From Ramlibacter sp. (lineage in GTDB: Bacteria > Pseudomonadota > Gammaproteobacteria > Burkholderiales > Burkholderiaceae_C): a DNA stretch of 64,000 bases. Each line of letters starts with the position of its first letter. Position 1 is the first letter of the stretch. Below, piece after piece: positions 17,591 to 25,398 of this stretch. A program made the translations under genes and the position numbers. Location: NCBI GenBank assembly GCA_019635435.1, contig JAHBZM010000001.1:620001-684000 (forward strand), read 5' to 3'. The notes under the pieces were generated by a model. That model was not told the origin of the DNA, did no database searches, and saw only the letters and a list, made by a program, of their open reading frames with translations.

Positions 17591-19156
17591 GTGCGACCAG
17601 TGTCACTCCAAGCGGTACGCCAGCCCAGCAACGGGAATCGCTCGGGTGACGCATCTGCCGCTTTCGGCAGGTTTGCGTTCGTCGGGTTGATGGCGTTGCC
17701 ATGGCTCATCGCCGTTGCACCGGGCCCTTCACCCGGCGTCGTTCCGTGGCTGGTCAGCGTCGGCTGCGCCGCGCTGCTTGGTGCCCTGGCAAGACCGGGG
17801 CAGGGAAGTCTCGCAGGGGCTTGCTGGCGTGATCTCATCGCCACGGCCTGGCTTTCAGCCGCCGTGATCAGCAGCGCAATTGCACTGTTGCAGTACTTTG
17901 GGTGGGCGCACTACTTCACACCTTTGGTGAATGCGTCAGAGCCTGGACTGGCATTTGGCAATCTCCGTCAACGGAATCAGCTGGCCACGCTGACGATGAT
18001 TGGCCTGGTCGCCGCGTTGTGGCGGGCCTCGAAGGGACTTGCGGGCTGGCGCCTGTACGGCGCTGTCCTTGTGTTGGCGATTGCCAATGCCTCAACGGTC
18101 TCTCGTACAGGCTTGTTGCAGTTGGCGCTCGTGACGTTCTTAAGCCTGTCCTGGTGGCGATCGGCCAAGCCATTGCGCCTTTGCGCTGTTGCATGGGGGT
18201 TCTATGTGGTGGCCAGCCTTGGGCTTCCGCTGCTTCTGAGGACGTTGTCGGATGCCGATGCCGCCCACGTCTGGTGGCGGTTGTCCGCCAGCACAGGTTG
18301 TTCGAGCCGCATGATTCTCTGGTCCAACGTGCTTCACCTCATTGGTGAGAAGCCATGGTTGGGATGGGGCTGGGGCGAGCTGGACTATGCGCATTACTAC
18401 ACCCTCTATCAAGGCCCCCGATTCTGCGAGATTCTCGACAATGCGCATAACCTGCCGTTGCATCTGGCCGTGGAGCTCGGCATCCCGGTGGCCGCCGCAG
18501 CGTGCTGCGCATTCATCTGGCTCCTCTGGCGTGGCGCGCCGTGGCGGGAAACGGATCCCATGCGCCAGATGGCGTGGGCGGTTCTGGCACTCATCCTGTT
18601 TCACAGTCTGGTCGAGTATCCGCTGTGGTACGGGCCATTCCAGATGGCTGTTGGCCTGGCCATGGTCATCCTCTGGCGTGTGTCTGCGCGTGTACCCTCC
18701 GGAATTCCCTGGCAAATGCCGGCGACATTGCGGCTGGGCATCGCGGGTGTTGTTCTGGCGGGGGTCGCGTATGCGTCATGGGACTACTACCGCGTGTGCC
18801 AGATCTACCTGCCACAGGCGCAGCGATCAGCCGCTTTCCGCGATAACACCCTGGAAAAGATTGGTGACTCGTTGCTCTTTGGCAGTCAGGTGCGGTTTGC
18901 CGAGCTCACCACCACACCGTTAACGCGCGCCAATGCGGAGCATCTGGGCAGCCTGGCGCTCGACCTGCTCCACTTTTCGCCGGAGCCTCGCGTGATCGAG
19001 ATCCTGGTCGAAAGCCTGGTCCTGCAGAGGCGAGACGACGAGGCCCTTGCGCACATGATGCGATTCCGTGCGGCGTTCCCCAGGGAGTACGCCAGCTGGA
19101 CGCGCCGTTACGCGGACTCAAGCCCTTCGCCGCTTCCCGGGATTAGGGCGCCGTAA
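17591..19156 (+). CDS. PglL-like O-oligosaccharyltransferase, second copy
   Basis: A second ligase of the same superfamily, 521 residues from GTG 17591, only 6 bp after the first. About 11 membrane segments. It carries the most conserved PglL motif 'GNLRQRNQLATL' (~residue 122) and the periplasmic 'MILWSNVLHLIGEKPWLGWGWGELDYAHY' plus 'CEILDNAHNLPLHLAVELG' Wzy-C loops, with the His that family members need. The C-terminal domain (~410-521) resembles the Wzy_C_2 region of pilin ligases. The two copies differ strongly in sequence and may use different acceptors or glycans. The 3' end overlaps moaC (opposite strand) by 14 bp. Confidence 0.87.
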   Translation: MRPVSLQAVRQPSNGNRSGDASAAFGRFAFVGLMALPWLIAVAPGPSPGVVPWLVSVGCAALLGALARPGQGSLAGACWRDLIATAWLSAAVISSAIALLQYFGWAHYFTPLVNASEPGLAFGNLRQRNQLATLTMIGLVAALWRASKGLAGWRLYGAVLVLAIANASTVSRTGLLQLALVTFLSLSWWRSAKPLRLCAVAWGFYVVASLGLPLLLRTLSDADAAHVWWRLSASTGCSSRMILWSNVLHLIGEKPWLGWGWGELDYAHYYTLYQGPRFCEILDNAHNLPLHLAVELGIPVAAAACCAFIWLLWRGAPWRETDPMRQMAWAVLALILFHSLVEYPLWYGPFQMAVGLAMVILWRVSARVPSGIPWQMPATLRLGIAGVVLAGVAYASWDYYRVCQIYLPQAQRSAAFRDNTLEKIGDSLLFGSQVRFAELTTTPLTRANAEHLGSLALDLLHFSPEPRVIEILVESLVLQRRDDEALAHMMRFRAAFPREYASWTRRYADSSPSPLPGIRAP

Positions 19157-19619
19157 AGCTGCCCGATTTCCCGCCGTGTTTCTCCAGCAACTTCACGCCG
19201 GTGATGGTCATGCCCCGGTCCACGGCCTTGCACATGTCGTAGATCGTCAGCAAGGCGATCTGGACGGCCGTCAGGGCCTCCATCTCCACGCCCGTGGGGC
19301 CGACGGTTTCGACAGTACCCGTGCAGTTGATGGCGGGCTTCTCCTCATCCGCTTCAAACGTCAGTGCGACGCGTGTCAGGGACAGAGGATGGCAGAGGGG
19401 AATCAGGTCGCTGGTCTTCTTGGCCGCCTGGATGCCGGCAATCCTGGCAATTCCCAGCACGTCGCCCTTGCTCGCAGTACCTGACTGGATCAATGCGAGC
19501 GTGGCCTCCCGCATTTCAATGCGGCCACCCGCCACGGCCACCCGGTGACTCGGCATTTTGCCGCCCACGTCGACCATGTGGGCCTGGCCTTGTGCGTCGA
19601 AGTGCGTCAGGGAATTCAT
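19143..19619 (-). CDS. moaC: Cyclic pyranopterin monophosphate synthase MoaC
   Basis: Molybdenum-cofactor biosynthesis: converts the MoaA product (3',8-cyclo-7,8-dihydroguanosine triphosphate) to cyclic pyranopterin monophosphate. The 158 residues contain the full signature: 'MVDVGGKMPSHRVAVAGG', 'AAKKTSDLIPLCHPLSLT', 'TVETVGPTGVEMEALTAV' and 'MCKAVDRGM' (catalytic Lys and Asp), ending 'LLEKHGGKSGSF'. It stands alone among pilus genes, converging on the second ligase with a 14-bp overlap and diverging from the tfpZ-like gene. No other moa or moe gene is in the window. Confidence 0.97.
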   Translation of the reverse strand: MNSLTHFDAQGQAHMVDVGGKMPSHRVAVAGGRIEMREATLALIQSGTASKGDVLGIARIAGIQAAKKTSDLIPLCHPLSLTRVALTFEADEEKPAINCTGTVETVGPTGVEMEALTAVQIALLTIYDMCKAVDRGMTITGVKLLEKHGGKSGSFTAP

Positions 19620-19684
19620 GTTTCGGAAAAGTGGTGGTAAAAACCGTTTACAGGCTCTTCATCCTGCTGACGCATCATACGATC

Positions 19685-20443
19685 ATGATTCACTGGAAAG
19701 ACCGATTCCGCGCCGCCGGCATTCATCTTTGCATCAGCCTGACCATTGCGGCATTGGCCGCGCTGCTGGTTTTTGGCATCTGGTTCCCCTACCCCTACCG
19801 GGAAATTTCCGGTGGTCGTGAGCTGTTCTTCATTGTGGTCACGGTTGACGTCATCCTTGGGCCACTGATCACGCTGGCAATTTTCAATCGGCGCAAGCCC
19901 AAGGCCGAGTTGACGCGGGATCTGGCGATCGTCGGCCTGATCCAGCTGGCGGGCCTGGGCTATGGGCTTTGGACTGTGGCATTGGCACGGCCCGTGCACC
20001 TGGTCTTCGAGATCGACCGTTTCCGGGTCGTGCACGCGGTGGACATCCCGGAAGAGGAACTCGGCAAGACCCCGCCCGGCATCAGGGCCTTGCCGTTGAC
20101 GGGCCCCACGCTGCTGGCCGTTCGCCCGTTCCGCAACGACAAGGAGAAGCTGGACACAACACTCGCTGCACTGCAGGGTGTTGCGTTGGGCGCGCGCCCC
20201 GATCTTTGGCAAGACTATGCATCTGCCAAGGCCTCGGTGCTTGCGACTGCCAAGCCTGTGACTTTGCTTGAGAGCCGCTTCCCTGCCCGGGCCGCCGAGA
20301 TCGACGCGGTGCTCCAGGCGGCTGGCCGGCGCCCCGGCTCGACGGCCTTCGTACCCATGACCGGCAGAAAGGCTTTCTGGACCGCCTTCGTCGACCCCGT
20401 CACGGCCGACGTGGTGGCCTTCATGCCACTGGATTCATTTTGA
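19685..20443 (+). CDS. TfpX/TfpZ-family type IV pilin accessory protein
   Basis: Membrane protein of the family found next to pilin genes, where it aids assembly of particular pilin alleles. ATG 19685 gives 252 residues beginning 'MIHWKDRFRAAGIHLCISL'. Helices lie at ~13-33, ~42-63 and ~77-95 ('ELFFIVVTVDVILGPLITLAIF' is the recognisable segment), followed by a periplasmic domain with 'HLVFEIDRFRVVHAVDIPEEEL' and a conserved C-terminal 'VDPVTADVVAFMPLDSF'. It is separated from pilA by the two ligases and moaC, which is unusual since the partner is normally adjacent. It overlaps the next gene by 4 bp. Confidence 0.82.
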   Translation: MIHWKDRFRAAGIHLCISLTIAALAALLVFGIWFPYPYREISGGRELFFIVVTVDVILGPLITLAIFNRRKPKAELTRDLAIVGLIQLAGLGYGLWTVALARPVHLVFEIDRFRVVHAVDIPEEELGKTPPGIRALPLTGPTLLAVRPFRNDKEKLDTTLAALQGVALGARPDLWQDYASAKASVLATAKPVTLLESRFPARAAEIDAVLQAAGRRPGSTAFVPMTGRKAFWTAFVDPVTADVVAFMPLDSF

Positions 20444-21984
20444 AACCGCGGTACACCTCAAAAAAGTCCACAGCCCGCGCCTGTCTTGCACAGCTTGCTC
20501 TTGTTTTGGGAGCGATCTTTGCGGGAATCCCGGCGCCTGCCTCGGCCCAGCTCCCCACCCTCGGCGACGGCAGTGAACTCTCCACGGGGGCCGAGCGGCG
20601 GCTTGGAGAGAAGATCGCCAGGGAGTTGTACCGGGACCCGGATTACATCGATGACCCGGTCCTGGCTGAGTATGTGCAGGCCATCTGGGAGCCTTTGCTC
20701 GCCGCCGCGCGGCTGCGCGGCGAGGTCACACCCGAGCTGGACGAGCGCTTTGCCTGGCAGATCCTGCTGGGCAAGGACCGGACCATCAACGCGTTCGCGT
20801 TGCCCGGCGGCTACCTGGGCCTGCAGCTGGGTCTGGTCGCGGTGGTGGCCAACCGTGACGAGCTCGCGTCGGTGCTCGCGCATGAGCTCAGCCACGTGAC
20901 CCAGCGCCATATCTCGCGCCTGATGACCCAGCAGAACCGGCAGACGCCCTGGGTGATAGGCGCGATGATCCTGGGCGCCATCGCGGCCAGCAAGAACCCC
21001 GACGCCGGCAACGCCGTCATCGCGGGCGGCCAGGCACTGGCGATCCAGAACCAGCTGAACTTCTCGCGCGACATGGAGCGCGAGGCCGACCGCATCGGCT
21101 ATGGCGTGATGACGCAAGCCGGCTTCGAGCCGCTGGGCTTCGTGACCATGTTTGACAAGCTCCAGCAAGCCTCCCGGCTCAACGAAAACGGCTCCTTCCC
21201 GTACCTGCGCACCCACCCCATGACCACCGAGCGCATGGCCGACATGCAGGCGCGCCAGCAGTTGGCCGGGCGCAGCGTCACGCCGACGCCCCCCACGCTG
21301 CAACACGCCATGGTGGTGGCTCGGGCCCGTGTGCTGTCGAGCCCGGGGGTCGATGGCTTGCGTGCGCTGGCCACCGAAGCCCAGGTTCCGGGCTGGCCTT
21401 CGCTGAGTCCGGCCAGGCAGGCTGGCAGCCTGTATGCCGCCGCACTGGCCAGCCTGAAGCTGCGGGATGCGGCGGCGGCGCGCCGGTTCGCGCTTCAGCT
21501 GCAGGACCTTGTGAAACAGGACGTGGCGGCTTCCCGTCTGGCGCGCTTGCTGGTGGCCGAGATCGCGCTGGACGCGGGCGATGCGGCTGGCGCCGCCGCC
21601 CTGTTGCCGGCCGTCTCGGCGGGGCGGCCCGACCTGCTGCTGCGGGCTCAGGCCGAGACGCGCGGCGGGCACCCCGAGCGGGCCACATCGGCGCTGCAGA
21701 CCTGGACCGCGCTGCACCCGCGCGATGCCACGGCCTGGCAATTGCTGGCCGGCGCTTACGCGGCCCAGGGGCAACCGGTGCGGGCCATTCGCGCCGAAGC
21801 CGAGGCCCAGGTCGCGCACCTGGACTACGCGGCGGCCATGGACCGTTTCAAGGCCGCCCAGGAGCTGGTGCGCCAGAAGGCGCGCACGGGGACGCTGGGC
21901 GAGGACCACATCGAGGCATCGATCATCGACACCCGGACGCGGCAGGTGGAGTCACTGCTTCGGGAACAGGCGCTCGAGCGCTGA
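20440..21984 (+). CDS. bepA: M48-family periplasmic metalloprotease with TPRs (BepA-like)
   Basis: Periplasmic zinc protease/chaperone of outer-membrane protein assembly quality control. A TTG start at 20440, inside the tfpZ stop, gives 514 residues with a cleavable signal peptide ('LALVLGAIFAGIPAPASA' before QLP). The catalytic motif 'VLAHELSHVTQRH' places zinc ligands His148, Glu149 and His152, and 'MEREADRIGYGVM' the third ligand Glu215. The C-terminal half is alpha-helical TPR-like repeats (~310-510, with 'AGAAALLPAVSAGRPDLLLRAQAE'). The length fits BepA (~487 in E. coli). The 3' end overlaps a convergent membrane-protein gene by 33 bp. Confidence 0.93.
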   Translation: MKPRYTSKKSTARACLAQLALVLGAIFAGIPAPASAQLPTLGDGSELSTGAERRLGEKIARELYRDPDYIDDPVLAEYVQAIWEPLLAAARLRGEVTPELDERFAWQILLGKDRTINAFALPGGYLGLQLGLVAVVANRDELASVLAHELSHVTQRHISRLMTQQNRQTPWVIGAMILGAIAASKNPDAGNAVIAGGQALAIQNQLNFSRDMEREADRIGYGVMTQAGFEPLGFVTMFDKLQQASRLNENGSFPYLRTHPMTTERMADMQARQQLAGRSVTPTPPTLQHAMVVARARVLSSPGVDGLRALATEAQVPGWPSLSPARQAGSLYAAALASLKLRDAAAARRFALQLQDLVKQDVAASRLARLLVAEIALDAGDAAGAAALLPAVSAGRPDLLLRAQAETRGGHPERATSALQTWTALHPRDATAWQLLAGAYAAQGQPVRAIRAEAEAQVAHLDYAAAMDRFKAAQELVRQKARTGTLGEDHIEASIIDTRTRQVESLLREQALER

Positions 21985-22305
21985 CTCGATCACGATGCCC
22001 AGCACCGAATAGATCAGCGAGCCCAGCAGCGCGGCCGCGAAGCCCTGCACGTGAAAGCCGTCGAGCACCGCGGCCGCGGCCCAGAACATCAGCGCGTTGA
22101 TCACGAACAGGAACAGCCCCAGCGTGACCAGCGTGACCGGCAACGTCAACACCACGAGCACGGGCCGGACCACGGTGTTGAACAGGCCGATCACAAAGGC
22201 GGCAATCAGCGCCGCGGTGAAACTCTTCACCTCGACGCCGGCATAGACATAGGCCACCAGCAACAACGAGGCGGCACTGAGCAGCCATTTGACAATCAGT
22301 TTCAT
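21952..22305 (-). CDS. YvlD/phage-holin-family small membrane protein
   Basis: A 117-residue integral membrane protein from ATG 22305 ('MKLIVKWLLSAASLLLVAYVYAG'). It has four hydrophobic helices and the family motif 'FVIGLFNTVVRPVLVVLTLPVTLVTLGLF'. The family (DUF360-like, often labelled phage holin family IV) is common on bacterial chromosomes, and here there is no phage context. Function unknown. It is the third gene in a reverse-strand group behind the manganese riboswitch and terC, and overlaps the bepA end by 33 bp. Confidence 0.8.
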   Translation of the reverse strand: MKLIVKWLLSAASLLLVAYVYAGVEVKSFTAALIAAFVIGLFNTVVRPVLVVLTLPVTLVTLGLFLFVINALMFWAAAAVLDGFHVQGFAAALLGSLIYSVLGIVIESALERLFPKQ

Positions 22306-22369
22306 GGCCGCGGAGCATAGCACCGGCGCGCCGAACCGTCATCCCGCGCGGTCGGGCCCCGCCACGGTC

Positions 22370-22834
22370 TCAATCCGCCGCCAGCACCAGTATCGCGCCC
22401 ATGCCGAGCGCCGCGCCGGGCAGGGTCCAGCGGCCGTCGTGAGCGGCGGGCTGGTCTGCCGTGACGGGTGGCAGGTCCTGGCCAAAGCGCGGACGCCGCG
22501 CGTCCAGCACCCGCAGGGTGCCGTGTTCCGCCTTGAGCCGGTCCGTGAGTTCGGGCAGGGGGCCCTTGGCCAGCACCTGGGTCACGACATCCCCATGGCC
22601 TTGCAAGCCTGGCACCAGTTCTCCAAACAGCTTGTCGGCCCATTTGGTGCGCCAGTTCTCGCGCGCGCTGTGGCTGACCCACTTGCTGATGCGCCGGGTC
22701 ATGCGCGGGGCGCAGGCCACCAACACCCAGTGGGTGGCTGTGGCCTGACCGCCCTGCGGCGCGCTGCCGCGCATGGGGGCCAGTTGCTGCTGCGCATGGG
22801 CCGCGTCGTCCACGTACACGATGATTTTTTCCAT
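22370..22834 (-). CDS. Conserved hypothetical protein downstream of terC
   Basis: A 154-residue protein from ATG 22834, with 'AGGAGACCCTC' as a clear ribosome site. It starts 'MEKIIVYVDDAAHAQQQLAP', a beta-strand pattern slightly like universal-stress proteins. It continues 'ATHWVLVACAPRMTRRISKWVSH' and an Arg/Lys-rich middle, and ends with a hydrophobic 'LPGAALGMGAILVLAAD'. I do not recognise a catalytic motif. It lies 31 bp after terC on the same strand, so it is probably under the same riboswitch. A role in metal or envelope stress is only inferred from position. Confidence 0.7.
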   Translation of the reverse strand: MEKIIVYVDDAAHAQQQLAPMRGSAPQGGQATATHWVLVACAPRMTRRISKWVSHSARENWRTKWADKLFGELVPGLQGHGDVVTQVLAKGPLPELTDRLKAEHGTLRVLDARRPRFGQDLPPVTADQPAAHDGRWTLPGAALGMGAILVLAAD

Positions 22835-22865
22835 GAGGGTCTCCTGGTGAAATGAGTGGGAAGGG

Positions 22866-23570
22866 TCAGGCCGCGTGGCCCGGTTCCTGTTGGGCCCGGC
22901 GGTTTCTGAGCCAGCCGGCGGCCAGCACGCCGACGATGGCCAGCGCGCAGACCGACCAGTACGCGAACTGGTGCGCGGCCTCGGGCCCCTTGAAAACGGC
23001 AGCCAGCAGGTTTTCATTGACGATCATCTTGCCGGCCGTGAAGGCGAGCACCGACGCGCCGATGTAGATGATCGCGGGGAAGCGCTCCACCAGGCGAAGC
23101 ACCAGCGTGCTGCCGAACACCACGATGGGGATGCTCACCAGCAGGCCGATGATCACGAGGTCGAACGCGCCGTGCGCCGCGCCCGCGACGCCCAGCACGT
23201 TGTCGATGCCCATGATCGCATCGGCGACCACGATGGTCTTCATGGCGCCCCAGAACGTGGTGACCACCGGGCCGCCGTGCCCGTTGTCGCCGTCCTGGTT
23301 GGCGATGAGCTTGTAGGCGATCCACAGCAGTGCGAGCCCGCCCACCAGCATCAGGCCCGGGATCTTGAGCAGCCAGACCACGCCCACGGTCATGGCCGAG
23401 CGGACCACGATGGCGCCCACCGTCCCCCAGACGATGGCTTTTTTCTGCAGGTGCTGTGGCAGGCCGCGCGCGGCCAGCGCGATCACGATCGCGTTGTCGC
23501 CTGCCAGCACGAGGTCGATGAGGACGATGGCCAGCAGGGCTGACCACCAGGGGGCTGAAAGAAACTCCAT
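22866..23570 (-). CDS. TerC-family membrane protein, riboswitch-controlled
   Basis: Probable manganese exporter. ATG 23570 (234 residues) is preceded by 'CGGAGTTTTGTC'. The upstream in-frame ATG at 23600 lies in the riboswitch leader and is less likely. Signature motifs are 'IVLIDLVLAGDNAIVIALAARGLP' near residue 20 and 'TIVVADAIMGIDNVLGVAGAAH' near 115, the paired acidic membrane sites of the family. There are about seven helices; one loop is 'ANQDGDNGHGGP'. The leader contains a yybP-ykoY RNA, which in other bacteria senses Mn2+ and drives TerC/MntP-type export genes. Two hypothetical genes follow. Confidence 0.9.
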   Translation of the reverse strand: MEFLSAPWWSALLAIVLIDLVLAGDNAIVIALAARGLPQHLQKKAIVWGTVGAIVVRSAMTVGVVWLLKIPGLMLVGGLALLWIAYKLIANQDGDNGHGGPVVTTFWGAMKTIVVADAIMGIDNVLGVAGAAHGAFDLVIIGLLVSIPIVVFGSTLVLRLVERFPAIIYIGASVLAFTAGKMIVNENLLAAVFKGPEAAHQFAYWSVCALAIVGVLAAGWLRNRRAQQEPGHAA

Positions 23571-23648
23571 GACAAAACTCCGGGTAGGACCGATCAACAA
23601 CCGGAACCCGTTCAGTCAGTGGAGATGTGATGGTGGATCACAATCACG

Positions 23649-23683
23649 CTTCGACCGAACCTGGCTCAGGTTCCGTGTCGAAG
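23649..23683 (-). promoter_or_regulatory. Riboswitch expression-platform hairpin
   Basis: Two stacked perfect arms, CTTCGAC (23649-23655) with GTCGAAG (23677-23683) and inside them GAACCTG (23657-23663) with CAGGTTC (23667-23673). The outer arm includes the 3' strand of riboswitch P1, so the two structures exclude each other. No U-tract follows on the reverse strand, so this is probably not a simple intrinsic terminator. Control could be at translation or through Rho. About 79 nt separate it from the terC start. Confidence 0.7.
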
Positions 23684-23826
23684 GTCTTGCTCGGCATGGT
23701 GTCATGCGGATATGTGCCCAACAAGCCGGAAGGTGTACTTCGTATTGACGACTTTGTTGATCACCCTTGCCGCGATGCCCTGGGGCACCTCCCTGTGCAG
23801 CGAGAGTGGGGAGCTACTCCCCTTCG
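23679..23826 (-). ncRNA. yybP-ykoY manganese riboswitch
   Basis: Read on the reverse strand, the leader of the terC gene shows the class signature in order: 'AAGGGGAGTAG' (reverse complement of 23814-23824), 'CAAAGTCGTCAATACG', 'CCGGCTTGTTGGGCA', a variable hairpin, and 'GAGCAAGACCTT' (ending at 23681). P1 pairs CGAAGG (23821-23826) with CCTTCG (23679-23684). These match the well-known yybP element of Bacillus, including the L1/L3 residues that dock to bind Mn2+. The 3' P1 strand is also part of the competing hairpin at 23649-23683, so ligand binding should decide between two folds. Confidence 0.93.
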
Positions 23827-23898
23827 TGGGTGTATTAAAGCAGTACGCTTCGCGGCTGGCAAGCCAATGACCCCACGAATTCTTTTCGCGATTTAAAG

Positions 23899-23958
23899 AA
23901 AAAGAGGCTGTAGTCCTTGCCTGGCGGCCACTTTGTGCTATTTAAAAGATAGCGAAAT
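23899..23958 (+). repeat. Dispersed ~60-bp repeat, copy 2
   Basis: It contains 'GGCTGTAGTCC', 'GGCGGCCAC' and the inverted pair GCTAT...ATAGC, the same layout as copy 1. It lies between the divergent terC operon and the DUF3717/DUF1289 gene. This non-coding gap (23571-24025, 455 bp) therefore holds, from left to right, the terC ribosome site, the expression-platform hairpin, the riboswitch, probably the terC promoter, and this repeat. Confidence 0.65.
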
Positions 23959-24025
23959 TTCGCAAGGCCCATCGCCGGCCACCGGCCAGCGGGCTTCGCA
24001 CACCGCAACCGAGGCACGCGCTATC

Positions 24026-24496
24026 ATGCCCCTCCCCCTGCACACACCCATGGCCGGAATCCACATCACCGACATTGAAGCCGCCATCAATTTCTGGCGC
24101 GGGAAAAAACCCTCGCCCGATGGCATCACGCTCGCACCCGAACTGCGCGCGCTGGCCGAGGTGTATGCGCTGATGATTTACTACCATGAGGACGAGGCCG
24201 ACGAGACCGGCTTTCCGCCCGAGGCCCTGGCCGCCTGGCGGGCCTGGTATGACACGACGCCCGACACGCCCTGCATCGCGATCTGCTCCACCAGCCAGGG
24301 CGATGCCGACTGCAAGGGTTGCGGACGCACCTTCGAAGAAGTGCAGCGCTGGCCCGAGATGAGTCCCGCTGAAAAACGCCAGGTCTGGCGCCGCATCACC
24401 CAGCAAAGCGAGGCCTGGCGCTTCAACCGGTACGCCGAGCGTGCCGTGGAGTCGCGGGATCTGCCGCCAGCGCCGCCATCAACGCCGGCCGACTGA
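24026..24496 (+). CDS. DUF3717 + DUF1289 domain protein
   Basis: A 156-residue protein from ATG 24026 (alternative ATG 24050). The N-terminal half has the DUF3717 pattern 'IHITDIEAAINFWRGKKPSPDG'. The C-terminal half has the DUF1289 cysteine motif 'PCIAICSTSQGDADCKGCGRTFEEVQRW' (Cys-x3-Cys ... Cys-x2-Cys), likely a small metal-binding knuckle. It is a cytoplasmic protein of unknown function, common in Burkholderiales. It is followed 6 bp later by another small zinc-ribbon protein, so the two may be cotranscribed. Confidence 0.82.
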   Translation: MPLPLHTPMAGIHITDIEAAINFWRGKKPSPDGITLAPELRALAEVYALMIYYHEDEADETGFPPEALAAWRAWYDTTPDTPCIAICSTSQGDADCKGCGRTFEEVQRWPEMSPAEKRQVWRRITQQSEAWRFNRYAERAVESRDLPPAPPSTPAD

Positions 24497-24502
24497 CACC
24501 TC

Positions 24503-24802
24503 ATGCTGCGGCTGACCCAGGCTCCCAATATCGCGATCGCCACACTTTGGGTCGACACCTTGCGTGAAGCCGGCATCGCCGCATCGCTGCAGCGCTACTT
24601 CCTCAGCAGTGCCGCGGGCGATCTGCCGCCCGACCAGTGCCTGCCAGAAATCTGGCTCAACCATGAGGAGCAGGAAGAAGCGGCCCGAGCCCTGTTGCAC
24701 GCGTTGCAGAACCTGCCGCAGCGCCGCTGGGCCTGCGCCTGCGGCGAAATCGTGGAGGGCGGCTTCGAGCAGTGCTGGAACTGCGGGCGCGCCATGCCCT
24801 GA
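24503..24802 (+). CDS. DUF2007-like protein with C-terminal zinc ribbon
   Basis: A 99-residue protein. The N-terminal ~70 residues fit the DUF2007 (putative signal-transducing) fold, with 'APNIAIATLWVDTLREAGIAASLQRYFLSS' and 'LPEIWLNHEEQEEAARALLHAL'. The C-terminus holds a short zinc ribbon 'RWACACGEIVEGGFEQCWNCG' (Cys-x-Cys ... Cys-x2-Cys). No enzymatic motif. It starts 6 bp after the DUF1289 gene and converges on yaeQ. Confidence 0.75.
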   Translation: MLRLTQAPNIAIATLWVDTLREAGIAASLQRYFLSSAAGDLPPDQCLPEIWLNHEEQEEAARALLHALQNLPQRRWACACGEIVEGGFEQCWNCGRAMP

Positions 24803-24819
24803 CGGCGCGGCCCGCCGGC

Positions 24820-25380
24820 CTACTTCCAGCGCAGCGGCTCGATGTCGATGCTGCGGGCGCCATCGCCCAGCATCAGCGCCCCTTCCTGCAGCGTGGCCTG
24901 CAGCTGCATGCTGCGCTGGGCCAGCGCAGCCAGCGCCTGCGAAGCCACCGTGGGCACCCGCCACACGCTCAGGTTCTGCGGCCGCGTGAGCTTGTTCTGG
25001 ATGCCGCGCCACCAGATTTCGGCGGCGTGGTTGAAGCAGTACACCATCACCTGGTCGGCCTTGCCGCAGGCCTTGATCACGGGCTTGTCCTCGGGTTGCC
25101 CCACCTCGATCCACAGCCGGGTCTGCCCCGTAAAGTCGCGTAGAAACACATCCGGGTCGTCCGGGTCGGACAGGCCCGCGCCAAAGCCCAGCGTGCCGTC
25201 GCCGTTGCACACGGTTTGCAGCTGGTGGGCATTGATGGCCAGCGCAGCCAGCCGGATCATCATGCGCTCGTCGGTCTCGCTCGGGTGGCGCGCCAGCGTC
25301 AGTGTGTGGTCCGCGTAGTAGCCGTGGTCAATGTCGGCGACCTGCAGGTTCGCCTTGAAGATGGTGGATTTGAGAGCCAA
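24820..25380 (-). CDS. yaeQ: YaeQ family protein
   Basis: A 186-residue cytoplasmic protein matching YaeQ throughout: 'MALKSTIFKANLQVADIDHGYYADHTLTLARHPSETDERMMIRL', 'GLSDPDDPDVFLRDFTGQTRLWIEVGQPED' and 'VMVYCFNHAAEIWW'. YaeQ adopts a PD-(D/E)xK nuclease-like fold, but its role is unresolved. The usual length is ~180. It is followed by the convergent zinc-ribbon gene and preceded by the tandem 82-bp repeat, which separates it from purB. Confidence 0.93.
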   Translation of the reverse strand: MALKSTIFKANLQVADIDHGYYADHTLTLARHPSETDERMMIRLAALAINAHQLQTVCNGDGTLGFGAGLSDPDDPDVFLRDFTGQTRLWIEVGQPEDKPVIKACGKADQVMVYCFNHAAEIWWRGIQNKLTRPQNLSVWRVPTVASQALAALAQRSMQLQATLQEGALMLGDGARSIDIEPLRWK

Positions 25381-25398
25381 TGGGTTCGATCAGTGAGG

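Noticed and set aside
21952..22305. 'Holin' gene as evidence of a prophage
   Set aside because: The family is widespread on chromosomes as a small membrane protein, and no other phage gene is nearby.
23627..23896. Open frame of 89 residues between terC and the DUF3717/DUF1289 gene
   Set aside because: It runs antisense over the yybP-ykoY riboswitch, shows no protein motif and lacks a convincing ribosome site.
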